Shown here: one piece after another, positions 51,444-60,997 of the stretch
Position numbering within the stretch: the first letter of the stretch is position 1
Layout of the letters: each line of letters starts with the position of its first letter
Source of the DNA: Aureibaculum flavum
GTDB taxonomy: Bacteria > Bacteroidota > Bacteroidia > Flavobacteriales > Flavobacteriaceae
Assembly: GCF_016406085.1 (NCBI RefSeq)
Contig: NZ_JAEHFJ010000005.1
Span: 1 to 64,000, forward strand
Direction of reading: 5' to 3'
DNA: 64,000 nt
The notes under the pieces: generated by a model
What the model saw: the letters and a program-made list of their open reading frames with translations, nothing else
Database searches by the model: none
Told to the model about the DNA's origin: nothing
Translations under genes and position numbers: made by a program

Positions 51444-53093
51444 TTACTGAATTTCGTAGGACTTTTTTAGAGCTTCATCAATGTCTGTCACTACAAATTC
51501 TTTTTTTAACACAGAAAACATATCATTTTTTTCGAAATCCTTTTTTAATTGTTGATTAACTCCTGAAATAATTACTGTAATGCCTCTTTCTTTAAATATC
51601 TTAACAATTTCTTTAATACTTTGATAACCAGTAGCATCAATAAGAGGGACATAACGCATTCTTATAATAATAACTTTTGGTTGTAAATGCGTGTTTGTAA
51701 CGGTTTCTTGAAATTGACGGGCAGCACCAAAAAAAAGTGGTCCATTTATTTCATAGAGTAATACATTTTTAGGTACATCTATTAATTCTTCATCAAAAAG
51801 ATTTTCTTCATCTTTTGTTTTAGAAGTTATATTTTGAATATGAACAGATTCACTCATTCTTTTCATAAACATGAAGCTTGCCAGTACCATTCCAATTTCA
51901 ATGGCAATTACTAAATCGAAAATTACAGTTAAAAAGAAAGTGGTTAGTAAAATAATAATGTCCATTCTATTCCCTTTTAAAATGGATTTAAATTGTCCCA
52001 TTTCACTCATGTGATATGCGATAACTACTAATATTCCAGCAAGACAAGGAAGGGGTATTAATTTTGCATAAGGTGCAAATAATAGCATTATTGCTAATAA
52101 AACTAAACTGTGGAAAATACCAGCTAATGGCGTACGACCACCATTTTTAACATTAGTGGCAGTTCTTGCAATGGCACCAGTTGCAGGAATTCCACCAAAT
52201 AATGCAGAAACGATATTGGCTCCTCCCATAGCAATTAACTCCATGTTTGAACGATGTTTTCCACCAATCATTGAGTCTGAGACGACTGCAGAAAGCAAAG
52301 ACTCGATACTTCCTAAAATGGCTATTGCAAAGGCGGGTTGTATCAGGGCTTGAATGGTGTCAAAATTGACATTTGGAAGATGAGGTAAACTGAAATGGTT
52401 GGGAATTTCTCCAAAATTACTTTCTATAGTGTCTACAGGAATATCAAATACTTTTACTATAATAGTTGATAATACAATAGCAATGATTGATCCCGGAATT
52501 TTTTTTACTAATTTCTGAAAATAGATTGTTATTAAAATTGTGGATACTGCAATAGCAATGGCATACCAATTTATGTTATCGAAATTTTCAAAATACACTA
52601 TCCATTTATCTATAAAATCAGCAGGGACTTTAGAGATGTGGAGCCCGAAAAAATCATTAATTTGTGACGAAAAAATTATGAGTGCAATCCCACTTGTAAA
52701 ACCTACAATTAAAGAATAAGGAATAAATTTCAGTAAATTACCCAGACGTAAAAGTCCCATTCCTATCATTAAAAATCCTGCTAAAAATGTAGCTATGATC
52801 AACCCATCTATACCGTAAGATTGAATAATACCGTAAACAATGACAATAAATGCACCAGTGGGACCTCCAATTTGAACCCTACTACCACCAAACGTAGAAA
52901 TGATGATTCCTGCAATAATAGCAGTTATGATTCCTTTTTCTGGAGAAACACCAGAAGCTATCGCAAAGGCAATGGCTAAAGGCAGTGCTACTATGCCGAC
53001 GATTATTCCTGAAAGGAGATCTTTTGTAAGTGTTTTCTTTGATATCCCTTGTTTTAAAAGAGAGAATAGTTTGGGGGTAAATTCTTTTTTCAT
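51444..53093 (-). CDS. SulP-family anion transporter with STAS domain
   Basis: 549-residue inner-membrane transporter. About 12-14 helices (from LLSGIIVGIVALPLAIAFAI, about 24-43, onward) carry the SulP signatures GGSRVQIGGPTGAFIVIVYG (about 69-88) and GGANIVSALFGGIPATGAIA (about 289-308). A C-terminal STAS domain (about 425-540) includes VIIIRMRYVPLIDATGYQS. SulP proteins move sulfate, bicarbonate or related anions in symport with Na+ or H+; which anion is not evident. No sulfate-assimilation or carbonic-anhydrase genes are next to it. Confidence 0.95.
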   Translation of the reverse strand: MKKEFTPKLFSLLKQGISKKTLTKDLLSGIIVGIVALPLAIAFAIASGVSPEKGIITAIIAGIIISTFGGSRVQIGGPTGAFIVIVYGIIQSYGIDGLIIATFLAGFLMIGMGLLRLGNLLKFIPYSLIVGFTSGIALIIFSSQINDFFGLHISKVPADFIDKWIVYFENFDNINWYAIAIAVSTILITIYFQKLVKKIPGSIIAIVLSTIIVKVFDIPVDTIESNFGEIPNHFSLPHLPNVNFDTIQALIQPAFAIAILGSIESLLSAVVSDSMIGGKHRSNMELIAMGGANIVSALFGGIPATGAIARTATNVKNGGRTPLAGIFHSLVLLAIMLLFAPYAKLIPLPCLAGILVVIAYHMSEMGQFKSILKGNRMDIIILLTTFFLTVIFDLVIAIEIGMVLASFMFMKRMSESVHIQNITSKTKDEENLFDEELIDVPKNVLLYEINGPLFFGAARQFQETVTNTHLQPKVIIIRMRYVPLIDATGYQSIKEIVKIFKERGITVIISGVNQQLKKDFEKNDMFSVLKKEFVVTDIDEALKKSYEIQ

Positions 53094-53224
53094 TGATTGG
53101 TTAATCGCTTAGAATAATAGCGAAATTAGAAGAAAATATAGTAACAATCAAACAATATTCTATAAGTTAGTAACCAGATTATAAACCAAAAATGCTAACA
53201 AAATAAATTGGAAATCTTGATGTG

Positions 53225-54694
53225 TTATGTTTTCTGAGTACTAAGTGTTTTGTGTACATCATCAAAAATGAGGGGTCTATCTGCAAGAACAATTAACGTG
53301 TCTTGGGCTTCAATTTTTGTGATACCATTTGGTATGATATAGCTATCACCCCTTTTAATCATTGCAATTATTGCATTTTTAGGAAAGCCTAATTCAACAA
53401 TTTTCATATTTACTGCATAGCATTCTGATGTAATTAAGAATTCTTTCATTTCAGCCTTAGGGTTTTCTGCTAAAAGTAAATCAGTTGGGTTTAATTTTTT
53501 TGCTTCTTCTGGTAATCCGACATTTAACCATTTTGCCACAATGGAAAGCGTAGTTCCTTGAATCAATATGGATGTAACTGAAATGAAAAACACAATGTTA
53601 AAAATCATGTTTGCTTTATCTATTCCAGCTAATAGAGGATAGGTAGCAAACACAATTGGAACTGCACCACGCAGTCCAACCCAAGAAATATAAAACCTTC
53701 TTCTCAATTTCATTTTAAAAAACATAAGGCTAATAAACACACCTATAGGTCGAGCAACAACAATTAAAAATACTGAAATGAGCAGTCCAATACCCATATA
53801 TGGAATTATTTGAGAAGGAAAAACGAGTAACCCTAAAGTGAGAAACAGTACAATTTGCATGAGCCAAGCTAAACCATCAAACATTTTAAAAATGGTTTTT
53901 TTGTGGATTAGGTCTTGATTACCGAGGTACACCGCACAAATATAAATGGCTAGAAAACCATTGCCCCCTACAAAATTGGTGGCAGAAAATGTAATGAACA
54001 TTAGTGCGATAACTAAAACAGGGTAAAGTCCTTCAAAGTCGAGTTTAATTTTGTTAATGATATACTTACTAAGCACTCCAAAGGCAAAACCTAAAATACC
54101 ACCCAAAATCATTTGTTGTAAAAACATGGGTATTATAGATAGAAAACTTTGATCTTGATTAATTACCAACGTTAAAAATGCAATTGTAAGTACATATGCC
54201 ATTGGGTCGTTACTACCGCTTTCCATCTCTAATGTAGGTCTTAGGTTGGTTTTTAAGGCTAAACTTTTTGAACGAAGAATCGAAAATACGGCAGCCGCGT
54301 CTGTTGAAGATACAATTGAACCTAATAATAGACTTTCATAAATGGTAAAGTCAGTAACCAGCCATACAAAAGTACCAAGAGAAGTTGCTGTCAATAATAC
54401 GCCTAATGTAGATAAGGCAACTCCTTCCCAAAGGATCGGTTTAACGGCGGTCCAATTGGTGTCAAGTCCACCTGAGAATAAAATAAAGTTAAGAGAAACG
54501 ATACCAATGAATTGAGCAATTTTAGGATCGTCAAAACGGATGCCTCCAATGCCGTCAGAACCTGCTAACATTCCTATAGCCAAGAAGAGTAGTAAAGTTG
54601 GAACGCCAAACTTATAAGAGGTTTTACCTGCAAAAATACTTACAAGTAGCAATAAGGAACCTATTAATAGTATGTTTTCAATCGTTAAATTCAT
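53225..54694 (-). CDS. CPA1-type K+(Na+)/H+ antiporter with TrkA-C regulatory domain
   Basis: 489 residues. The Na_H_Exchanger domain (about 5-385) has about 12-13 helices; GSIVSSTDAAAVFSILRS (about 144-161, the carrier Asp/Asp region) and EMESGSNDPMAYVLTIAF (about 176-193) are the ion-path motifs. A cytoplasmic TrkA_C domain (about 405-485: ECYAVNMKIVELGFPKNAII) would bind a nucleotide or regulate gating, as in K+/H+ antiporters of the CvrA/NhaP2 group. It probably exports K+ or Na+ during alkaline or osmotic shifts. Adjacent to but separate from the SulP gene. Confidence 0.93.
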   Translation of the reverse strand: MNLTIENILLIGSLLLLVSIFAGKTSYKFGVPTLLLFLAIGMLAGSDGIGGIRFDDPKIAQFIGIVSLNFILFSGGLDTNWTAVKPILWEGVALSTLGVLLTATSLGTFVWLVTDFTIYESLLLGSIVSSTDAAAVFSILRSKSLALKTNLRPTLEMESGSNDPMAYVLTIAFLTLVINQDQSFLSIIPMFLQQMILGGILGFAFGVLSKYIINKIKLDFEGLYPVLVIALMFITFSATNFVGGNGFLAIYICAVYLGNQDLIHKKTIFKMFDGLAWLMQIVLFLTLGLLVFPSQIIPYMGIGLLISVFLIVVARPIGVFISLMFFKMKLRRRFYISWVGLRGAVPIVFATYPLLAGIDKANMIFNIVFFISVTSILIQGTTLSIVAKWLNVGLPEEAKKLNPTDLLLAENPKAEMKEFLITSECYAVNMKIVELGFPKNAIIAMIKRGDSYIIPNGITKIEAQDTLIVLADRPLIFDDVHKTLSTQKT

Positions 54695-54887
54695 TGTTTA
54701 TTTTGAAATTTGATGCTGCGAATTTACTATTTCTCGCTAAGGGAATTGGTAAAACGATTATAGTATTTATTTTTTGGTAATAATTTTTTGGAGTTTTCAG
54801 TATTGAAGTATGTATATACACAGCAATACCTTGTGACCGATTTTTTTTAATTAAGACTGGCTTAAAAATCAAACAAAAAAATAGTAT

Positions 54888-55571
54888 TTAGCATACCAAT
54901 TTATAACCATATCCTCTTACATTCAGAATTTGAATAGCTGGGTCTTGATTTAGTTTTTTTCGAAGTTTTGTTATAAATACATCCATACTTCTAGAACTAA
55001 AAATATCATCAGTACCCCAAAGCTTTTTAAGAATAATAGAACGGTCCAACACTTCATTTTTATTTTTATATAAATTAAATAATAAATGAGCTTCTCTATG
55101 GGTAAGCTGTAGTTCCTTTTCTGTTTTATACTGTAGTATTTGTCGTCTAAAATCGAATGTGTAATGACCTAGATTTATAATTTCTGCTGTTTTCTGTAAA
55201 TTTGTTCTTTGTAATAAGCTATTAATTCTAACTATTAATTCTTCAATAGAGAAAGGCTTTTTCACATAGTCATTACCACCAATAGTAAAGCCTTCTACAA
55301 CATCTTTTGTTTGTGACTTCGCAGTTAGAAATATAATTGGAATTTCATTGTTCTCTTTTCTAATTTCTTTTGCCAACGTAAAACCATCTTTTTTAGGCAT
55401 CATTACATCTAAAACTAAGAGCTTAGGGTCATTCTCTTTGTATTTCTTTAATGCAATTTCACCATCTTCGCATAATAAGACCTTAAAATTTCTTGTTTCT
55501 AAACTGTCTCTTATTATTTGCCCTAGTGCAGGTTCATCTTCCGCTAATAATATGGTCACCTTTTCACTCAT
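54888..55571 (-). CDS. OmpR/PhoB-family response regulator
   Basis: 227 residues. Receiver domain (1-118) with the phospho-acceptor Asp55 in LLVLDVMMPKKDG, the acidic pair ED at 11-12, and FLTAKSQTKDVV with the conserved lysine near 107. A winged-helix DNA-binding domain (about 130-227: LTHREAHLLFNLYKNKNEVL and DVFITKLRKKLNQDPAIQI) follows. The start overlaps the end of the kinase gene by 8 bp. It most likely binds the phased GTTAAC boxes in the divergent promoter upstream of the GLPGLI gene, which is inference. Confidence 0.95.
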   Translation of the reverse strand: MSEKVTILLAEDEPALGQIIRDSLETRNFKVLLCEDGEIALKKYKENDPKLLVLDVMMPKKDGFTLAKEIRKENNEIPIIFLTAKSQTKDVVEGFTIGGNDYVKKPFSIEELIVRINSLLQRTNLQKTAEIINLGHYTFDFRRQILQYKTEKELQLTHREAHLLFNLYKNKNEVLDRSIILKKLWGTDDIFSSRSMDVFITKLRKKLNQDPAIQILNVRGYGYKLVC

Positions 55572-57012
55572 TTGGTAGTGTTATTTTAAATGTGGTTAAA
55601 TTATTACTTAAGTGAACATCGATTGTTCCATTATGTTTTTCAATTATTTTTTTGGCATAATATAGCCCAATTCCAAACCCTTTTACATCATGAGTATTTC
55701 CTTTTGGGACTCTGTAAAACTGTTCAAAAATTTTAGTTTTATTCGCTTTTGATAGCGAATTTCCAGTGTCAGAAATTGAAAGTTCAAATTTGTTTTTTAC
55801 TTGTTTGGTTTCAATGATAATTTTATCTCCACCATATTTAATAGCGTTATCAATTATGTTGTTAATTACATTTTCAAAATGGAATTCATCGGCCTTAATA
55901 AGTAGTTCGGAATCACTATTTTTAAATTCAATAGTCTTGTTTTTTGATTGGAAGCTGTGTTTTGTAATTATACTTTGAATTATTGTAGAGGCATTTATTT
56001 CGTCAAAATTTAAATTAAGATTGTCACTATCTAAAGAGGCTGTTTCTAATAATTTTTCAACCATAATGTTCAGCTTTGACAATTGATCCGTTGACATGTT
56101 AATATATGTTTTTGTCTTTTCTTTGTCTTCAATGGCATTAAAATTAGTTAAACTTTCTAACGCAACTCCAATAGTGGCTATCGGAGTTTTAAATTCATGT
56201 GTAATATTATTAATAAGGTCATTTTTAACCTCGGCCAATTGCTTTTGTTTATAAATTGTTTTTAATAATAAAATTAGGCTGGTAACAATCGCTGCAGATA
56301 GTAGCAATGATAATAATATGCTGGCTAATGATTTTTTTAAGAGAATAGCAACTTCATCTGTAAATAGCAATTTTAACTTTCCTCTTCTGGGTAAAAAAGT
56401 AGATTTAGAACTTGCAGTTAAATAGTGCTTTGGAAAATTATCAAGGTTTAGATTTCTTGACTCTACGATAATGTTGTCTAAAGAGTCACGTTTCGAATAA
56501 TCATAAAGTAATGCGTATTTTAAATCCAGATGATGTCGTTTTAATTCTTCAGTTAAATAACTATTTAGTTTATCCAGATCCATGCTGTCTCTAGAAATTG
56601 ATATAAATACTTTAGATATTAAACTATCAATATTCTGAGGTAAAATTTTATTGGAAGTATAAAAAGGATAATTACTATTTCTATAGTCTTTTATTAAAAT
56701 AGGCTTTTCATTTTCTAACTTTGAAATGTTTTTTAAGGTACTGTCTATCTTTGTACGTAAATCATTTTTTGAAGGACTATTAATAGTGTCTGTACGTTCT
56801 TCAAGGTTTACATTATATTTGATAATACCGGTTCTTGTAATATTGGCGAAATAAGCTTCTACAGAATTGTCTAAACTCCGTTGTACTTTGCTTATGAGAT
56901 GGTTTTTGTTTACTCGATATTCTTTGAAGTTCCAAAACAACTGAACGCCAATTGTAGTAAGAATTGTCAAGATAATAAAACCCACTACCCATTTGTAGTT
57001 TTTTTCATTCAT
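55564..57012 (-). CDS. Sensor histidine kinase
   Basis: 482 residues. Two membrane helices (about 8-28 and 225-247) flank a periplasmic sensor region of about 195 residues with no recognised fold. The HisKA domain has His272 in INNITHEFKTPIATIGVAL; the HATPase_c domain shows the N-box NVINNIIDNAIKYGG, the G1 box SDTGNS and a GFGIGLYYAK G2 box. No HAMP or PAS domain is obvious. It is co-transcribed with and overlaps the response regulator; it is divergent from the GLPGLI-receptor-peptidase genes. Confidence 0.95.
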   Translation of the reverse strand: MNEKNYKWVVGFIILTILTTIGVQLFWNFKEYRVNKNHLISKVQRSLDNSVEAYFANITRTGIIKYNVNLEERTDTINSPSKNDLRTKIDSTLKNISKLENEKPILIKDYRNSNYPFYTSNKILPQNIDSLISKVFISISRDSMDLDKLNSYLTEELKRHHLDLKYALLYDYSKRDSLDNIIVESRNLNLDNFPKHYLTASSKSTFLPRRGKLKLLFTDEVAILLKKSLASILLSLLLSAAIVTSLILLLKTIYKQKQLAEVKNDLINNITHEFKTPIATIGVALESLTNFNAIEDKEKTKTYINMSTDQLSKLNIMVEKLLETASLDSDNLNLNFDEINASTIIQSIITKHSFQSKNKTIEFKNSDSELLIKADEFHFENVINNIIDNAIKYGGDKIIIETKQVKNKFELSISDTGNSLSKANKTKIFEQFYRVPKGNTHDVKGFGIGLYYAKKIIEKHNGTIDVHLSNNLTTFKITLPNE

Positions 57013-57093
57013 CTGTAATTTGTTTATTATTCAAACCCGTTTTTAATGACTAAAATGAACATTTAATACTTCAAATTTAAATACAATAATAAT

Positions 57094-57132
57094 GTTAAAC
57101 TAATCGGTTAACACTCGTTAACATAAGTTAAC
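57094..57132. promoter_or_regulatory. Phased GTTAAC direct repeats, candidate response-regulator binding site
   Basis: GTTAAA begins at 57094 and GTTAAC at 57107, 57117 and 57127, spaced 13, 10 and 10 bp, i.e. on one face of the helix. They sit between the histidine kinase and GLPGLI genes, about 30-60 bp upstream of a TAGTTTTG box at 57155-57162. Tandem direct repeats at about one-turn spacing are the usual shape of OmpR/PhoB-family sites. Confidence 0.65.
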
Positions 57133-57154
57133 CTACGTTTATACTATTTATATA

Positions 57155-57162
57155 TAGTTTTG
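57155..57162 (+). promoter_or_regulatory. Candidate -7 box for the GLPGLI gene
   Basis: TAGTTTTG fits TAnnTTTG, with no TTG at the -33 position, consistent with an activated promoter. The ATG is at 57232. Confidence 0.5.
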
Positions 57163-57231
57163 TATTGTAATTGAGATTCCAAACAATCTTAATTGTAAAA
57201 AAATAAAAAGTATTTACAAAATTATATAATT

Positions 57232-58095
57232 ATGAAAACAAATATAATCACGTTACTTGTTGTAGCAGCTACACTTACATTTACATCAACATCTATTGCT
57301 CAAAAAGACTTTCAAGGTAAGGCTTATTATCAAAGTAAGACAACTATGGATATGAATTTTGGGGATAGACAAATCAGTGAAGAGCGAAAAAAGGAAATAG
57401 CTGATCGAATGAAGAGCTTTCTTGAAAAAACATATACACTTGCTTTTAATAAGTCAGAGTCAATGTATAAAGAGGATGAAAAGTTAGAAACACCAGGACA
57501 AGGTGGTGGAAGAGGTGGTAGATTTGCTGCAATGATGGGAGCTGCAAATGGCTCGCAATATAAAAACATTAAGGACAGTCTGTTTTTACAAGAAAATGAA
57601 TTGTTAGGTAAAAATTTTTTAGTGAATGATAATTTGAAAGCATTGGATTGGAAAATGAGTGGTGAAACTAAGCAAATTGGTCAATATACCGCTTTTAAAG
57701 CAACGGCAATGAAAGAGGCTTCAACTGCTGGTTTTAGTCCTCGTCCAGGTGGTCCTCGTGGAGGAAACAATGACCAGGCTTCAAAAGATGATGTTAAACC
57801 AGAAGAGCCAAAAATGGTTGAGGTAACAGCTTGGTATACTATGCAGATTCCAGTAAATCAAGGCCCCGGTAAATTTTGGGGATTACCTGGTTTAATATTA
57901 GAAGTACATGAAGGCAATACTTCTATATTATGTACTAAAATTGAGATTAATAGTGATAATTCTGAAACTATTAAAAGACCATCAAAAGGTAAAAAAGTAA
58001 CACAAGAGGAGTACAATAAAATTACTAAAGAAAAGATGGAAGAAATGAGTGAGCGTTTTCAAGGTCGAGGAAACCGTGGAGGTGGAAGAAATTAA
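57232..58095 (+). CDS. GLPGLI family secreted/periplasmic protein
   Basis: 287 residues. Signal peptide ends SIAQ (about residue 24). The family motif GLPGLILEV lies at about 222-230 within FWGLPGLILEVHEGN, close to the WYTMQIPVNQGP strand. A low-complexity Gly/Arg/Asn/Pro-rich insert (GGGRGGRFAA near 89-98, PRPGGPRGGN near 170-179) and a Gly/Arg-rich tail RGNRGGGRN flank the domain, as in other flavobacterial members. Function unknown; such genes usually precede an outer-membrane receptor, as here, 72 bp before the next gene. Confidence 0.93.
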   Translation: MKTNIITLLVVAATLTFTSTSIAQKDFQGKAYYQSKTTMDMNFGDRQISEERKKEIADRMKSFLEKTYTLAFNKSESMYKEDEKLETPGQGGGRGGRFAAMMGAANGSQYKNIKDSLFLQENELLGKNFLVNDNLKALDWKMSGETKQIGQYTAFKATAMKEASTAGFSPRPGGPRGGNNDQASKDDVKPEEPKMVEVTAWYTMQIPVNQGPGKFWGLPGLILEVHEGNTSILCTKIEINSDNSETIKRPSKGKKVTQEEYNKITKEKMEEMSERFQGRGNRGGGRN

Positions 58096-58167
58096 AATCG
58101 TTACGATTTCAAACATATAAAGTTAATAAATATTAAAAAAAATCTTTTAAGAATTAAATACACACAA

Positions 58168-60879
58168 ATGAAACAAACTCTTATTGCCCTAATAATGCTA
58201 ACGAGCATTACACTTTCTGCTCAATTAAAGTTAGAGGGTTTTGTAAAAGATAGCCTCGGTGTACCGTTAGAATTGGCAAATGTTGTAGCTATAAACCAAG
58301 CAACAAAAGCTTTAGATTCATATGCTATTACTAATGATAAAGGGCGTTATAGATTAAGTTTAAAAGAGAATGCGAGTTATAAGTTACAAATTAGTTTTAT
58401 AGGATATAAAACAATTGATATAATTTTAAACACTGTAGACGCTGATATTGATAGAAATTTCAACTTATATGAAGATAATAATTTAGATGAAATAAACTTG
58501 GTATATGAAATGCCTATTACTATAAAAGGTGATACCATGATTTATAATGCCGATTCTTTTAAAAATGGAACGGAACGTAAATTAGAAGATGTAATTAAAA
58601 AAATGCCTGGTTTAGAAATAAACGATGATGGACAAATTCAGGTAGAAGGGAAAACCGTAACTAAATTAATGGTTGATGGTAAAAATTTCTTCGATGGTGA
58701 TACTAAATTGGCAACTAAAAACATTCCATCAAATGCTGTAGATAAAGTTGAAATTTTAAAGAATTATGCTGAGGTTGGGCAATTAAGTGGCGTGCAAGAT
58801 AATACAGATAATATTGCCATTAATATTAAACTGAAGCAAGGAAAAGGGAATTTTTGGTTTGGAGATATTAAAGCGGGTGCAGGTATAGCAAATGAAGATA
58901 GTCAGTATATATTTCAACCAAAACTATTTTATTATAGTCCTAAAACAAGTGTTAATGTCATTGGCGATTTAAACAATTTAGGAGAAGTGGCTTTTACAAG
59001 AAGTGATTATAGAAATTTTACTGGTGGCTTTAGAGCTCCAAGTAGTAATAGTGGTACAAGCATAGATTTAGGAAGCAATGATTTAGGTTTTTTACAATTA
59101 CAAAATAATAGAGCTAAATCTATAGAAACGAAGTTTGGAGCTGTAAACATTAGTCATTCGCCAAACAAAGCATTAGACTTAAGTGGGTTTCTGATTTATT
59201 CAAATAACGAAACTGAAATGCAACAAAATAGAGCAATACAATATGCTGAATCAGGTACTGGCACACCTCCAGATTTGTATACGGAAACCAATACAAATCA
59301 GGTTAGTGATTTGGGTATGGCTAAATTTAATGTAAAATATATACCTAACGCTAATAATGAGTTAAACTATTATGCTATAGGTAGGCTTTCTAAGCAGAGA
59401 CAAGATCAACTTGTGAATTCTAATATAAGTGGAATTGTAAACGAAGTTGATAGTTCGTCGCCTTTCAGTTTAAGACAAAATTTAAATTATTATTATACAC
59501 ATGATGAAAACAATATTTTCTCTTTAACAGCACAACATTTGTTACAAGATGAAGATCCATTTTACAATGCCGTACTGTCGGATACTACTTTTAATAGAAC
59601 GGCTGATGACATTGGGTTTGATTCTAGTCAAAATGCTTATAACTTAAATCAAAATAAACGGGTAAAATCAAATCAATTTGATGCTGCACTTGATTATTGG
59701 AATATTTTAAACGAAAAAAGTAATATTAATATAACATTGGGTTCGGTGTATAGCAATCAAAAATTTGATTCTGATATTTTTCAAATATTAGATGATGGAA
59801 GTACATTAGATCCTGCTACAAATACAAGTTTATTCGAAGTTGGAAATGATGTAGATTATACTTTTTCTGATATTTATTTAGATTTAAAATATAGATTAAA
59901 AGTAGGTATATTTACATTTACACCAGGTGTTTCTGGTCATGCCTACGGTACTAAAAGTGTACAGTATGGTGCCACTTATGATGATAGTTTCTTTAGGTTT
60001 TTACCAAGTTTTAATACACGGGTTGATTTAAAGAAAAGTGAAAACATATCTTTAGATTATAGAATGACTACACAGTTTACTGATGTAACAAATATTGCTC
60101 GTGGTATTGTGATGGGCGATTATAATTCTTTTACTTCAGGTACACCTGATTTGGAAAACTCATTAAGACATAATATCAGGTTAAACTATTTTAATTTTAA
60201 CTTATTTAGTTATACCAACATTAACGGTAGTCTTACCTATAGTAAAAACATCAATCAAATACGTAATTCAGCAACTTTTAACGAGGGTAGTATTGTAAAT
60301 ATTAGTAAGCCTTTTAATTCTGATTTTTCTGATGAAAGTGTAAGTTTTAGTGGTAGGTTTCAACGTACTTTTGGTAAGCTAAGAGCTAGTTTAAGCGGTA
60401 GTTTAAACTATAGTAAATACAACCAGATTTTTAATGGAGTTACTTCAATTAACGAAAATTATACGCAAACATACAGATTGGGTGTAAATAGTAACTTTAC
60501 TGAAGCTCCAAACTTTGACTTAAGTTATAGTTTAAGAATTGCTGACAATGATCAAGGGGCAAGTAGAACTAAATATTACACACATTCACCATCTATTGAT
60601 TTTGATGCCTTATTGTTTAAAAAGTTAACTTTCCGTACGGAGTTTAGTTATAATCTATATAGAGATGAAAACAGTACATTAAACAAATATCAATTCTGGG
60701 ATGCTTCTTTAGCCTATAGAAAAAATAATGATAGTAAAATGGAGTATGAGTTAAAAGCAACAAACCTTTTGGATGCTACTTCCCAAAGTCAGGCAAGTGC
60801 AGGTACTTTTTCAGTAAGTTCATCTGAATATTTTATTCAGCCTAGATATATAACACTAAGGTTAATATATAATATTTAG
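58168..60879 (+). CDS. Outer-membrane TonB-receptor-like beta-barrel with CarboxypepD_reg domain
   Basis: 903 residues. Signal peptide ends TLSAQ. A carboxypeptidase-regulatory-like domain (about 22-105: EGFVKDSLGVPLELANVVAI) precedes a plug-like segment (about 110-220: EDVIKKMPGLEINDDGQIQV) and a large OMP_b-brl-type barrel (about 230-903) ending YITLRLIYNI. The usual TonB box is not evident. It is the partner of the GLPGLI protein, 72 bp downstream, and presumably exports or imports a ligand across the outer membrane under control of the adjacent two-component pair. A terminator follows. Confidence 0.92.
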   Translation: MKQTLIALIMLTSITLSAQLKLEGFVKDSLGVPLELANVVAINQATKALDSYAITNDKGRYRLSLKENASYKLQISFIGYKTIDIILNTVDADIDRNFNLYEDNNLDEINLVYEMPITIKGDTMIYNADSFKNGTERKLEDVIKKMPGLEINDDGQIQVEGKTVTKLMVDGKNFFDGDTKLATKNIPSNAVDKVEILKNYAEVGQLSGVQDNTDNIAINIKLKQGKGNFWFGDIKAGAGIANEDSQYIFQPKLFYYSPKTSVNVIGDLNNLGEVAFTRSDYRNFTGGFRAPSSNSGTSIDLGSNDLGFLQLQNNRAKSIETKFGAVNISHSPNKALDLSGFLIYSNNETEMQQNRAIQYAESGTGTPPDLYTETNTNQVSDLGMAKFNVKYIPNANNELNYYAIGRLSKQRQDQLVNSNISGIVNEVDSSSPFSLRQNLNYYYTHDENNIFSLTAQHLLQDEDPFYNAVLSDTTFNRTADDIGFDSSQNAYNLNQNKRVKSNQFDAALDYWNILNEKSNINITLGSVYSNQKFDSDIFQILDDGSTLDPATNTSLFEVGNDVDYTFSDIYLDLKYRLKVGIFTFTPGVSGHAYGTKSVQYGATYDDSFFRFLPSFNTRVDLKKSENISLDYRMTTQFTDVTNIARGIVMGDYNSFTSGTPDLENSLRHNIRLNYFNFNLFSYTNINGSLTYSKNINQIRNSATFNEGSIVNISKPFNSDFSDESVSFSGRFQRTFGKLRASLSGSLNYSKYNQIFNGVTSINENYTQTYRLGVNSNFTEAPNFDLSYSLRIADNDQGASRTKYYTHSPSIDFDALLFKKLTFRTEFSYNLYRDENSTLNKYQFWDASLAYRKNNDSKMEYELKATNLLDATSQSQASAGTFSVSSSEYFIQPRYITLRLIYNI

Positions 60880-60901
60880 TGTACAATTAAACCATGTAAA
60901 C

Positions 60902-60940
60902 AAAACAAGTTCTTCTCTAAAACGAAGGACTTGTTTTGTT
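60902..60940 (+). terminator. Terminator after the outer-membrane receptor gene
   Basis: AAAACAAGTTCTTC and GAAGGACTTGTTTT (60902-60937) form a 14-bp stem with one G-U pair, followed by GTTTTAT. Confidence 0.85.
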
Positions 60941-60997
60941 TTATAAATAATTTGTAAATTCATCAAATCAAATAATAAACTAAACAACTCCTTAAAC

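Noticed and set aside
57230-58095. Collagen-like or RNA-binding RGG protein for the GLPGLI gene
   Set aside because: The Gly/Arg-rich segments are short low-complexity inserts around a clear GLPGLI domain with a signal peptide.
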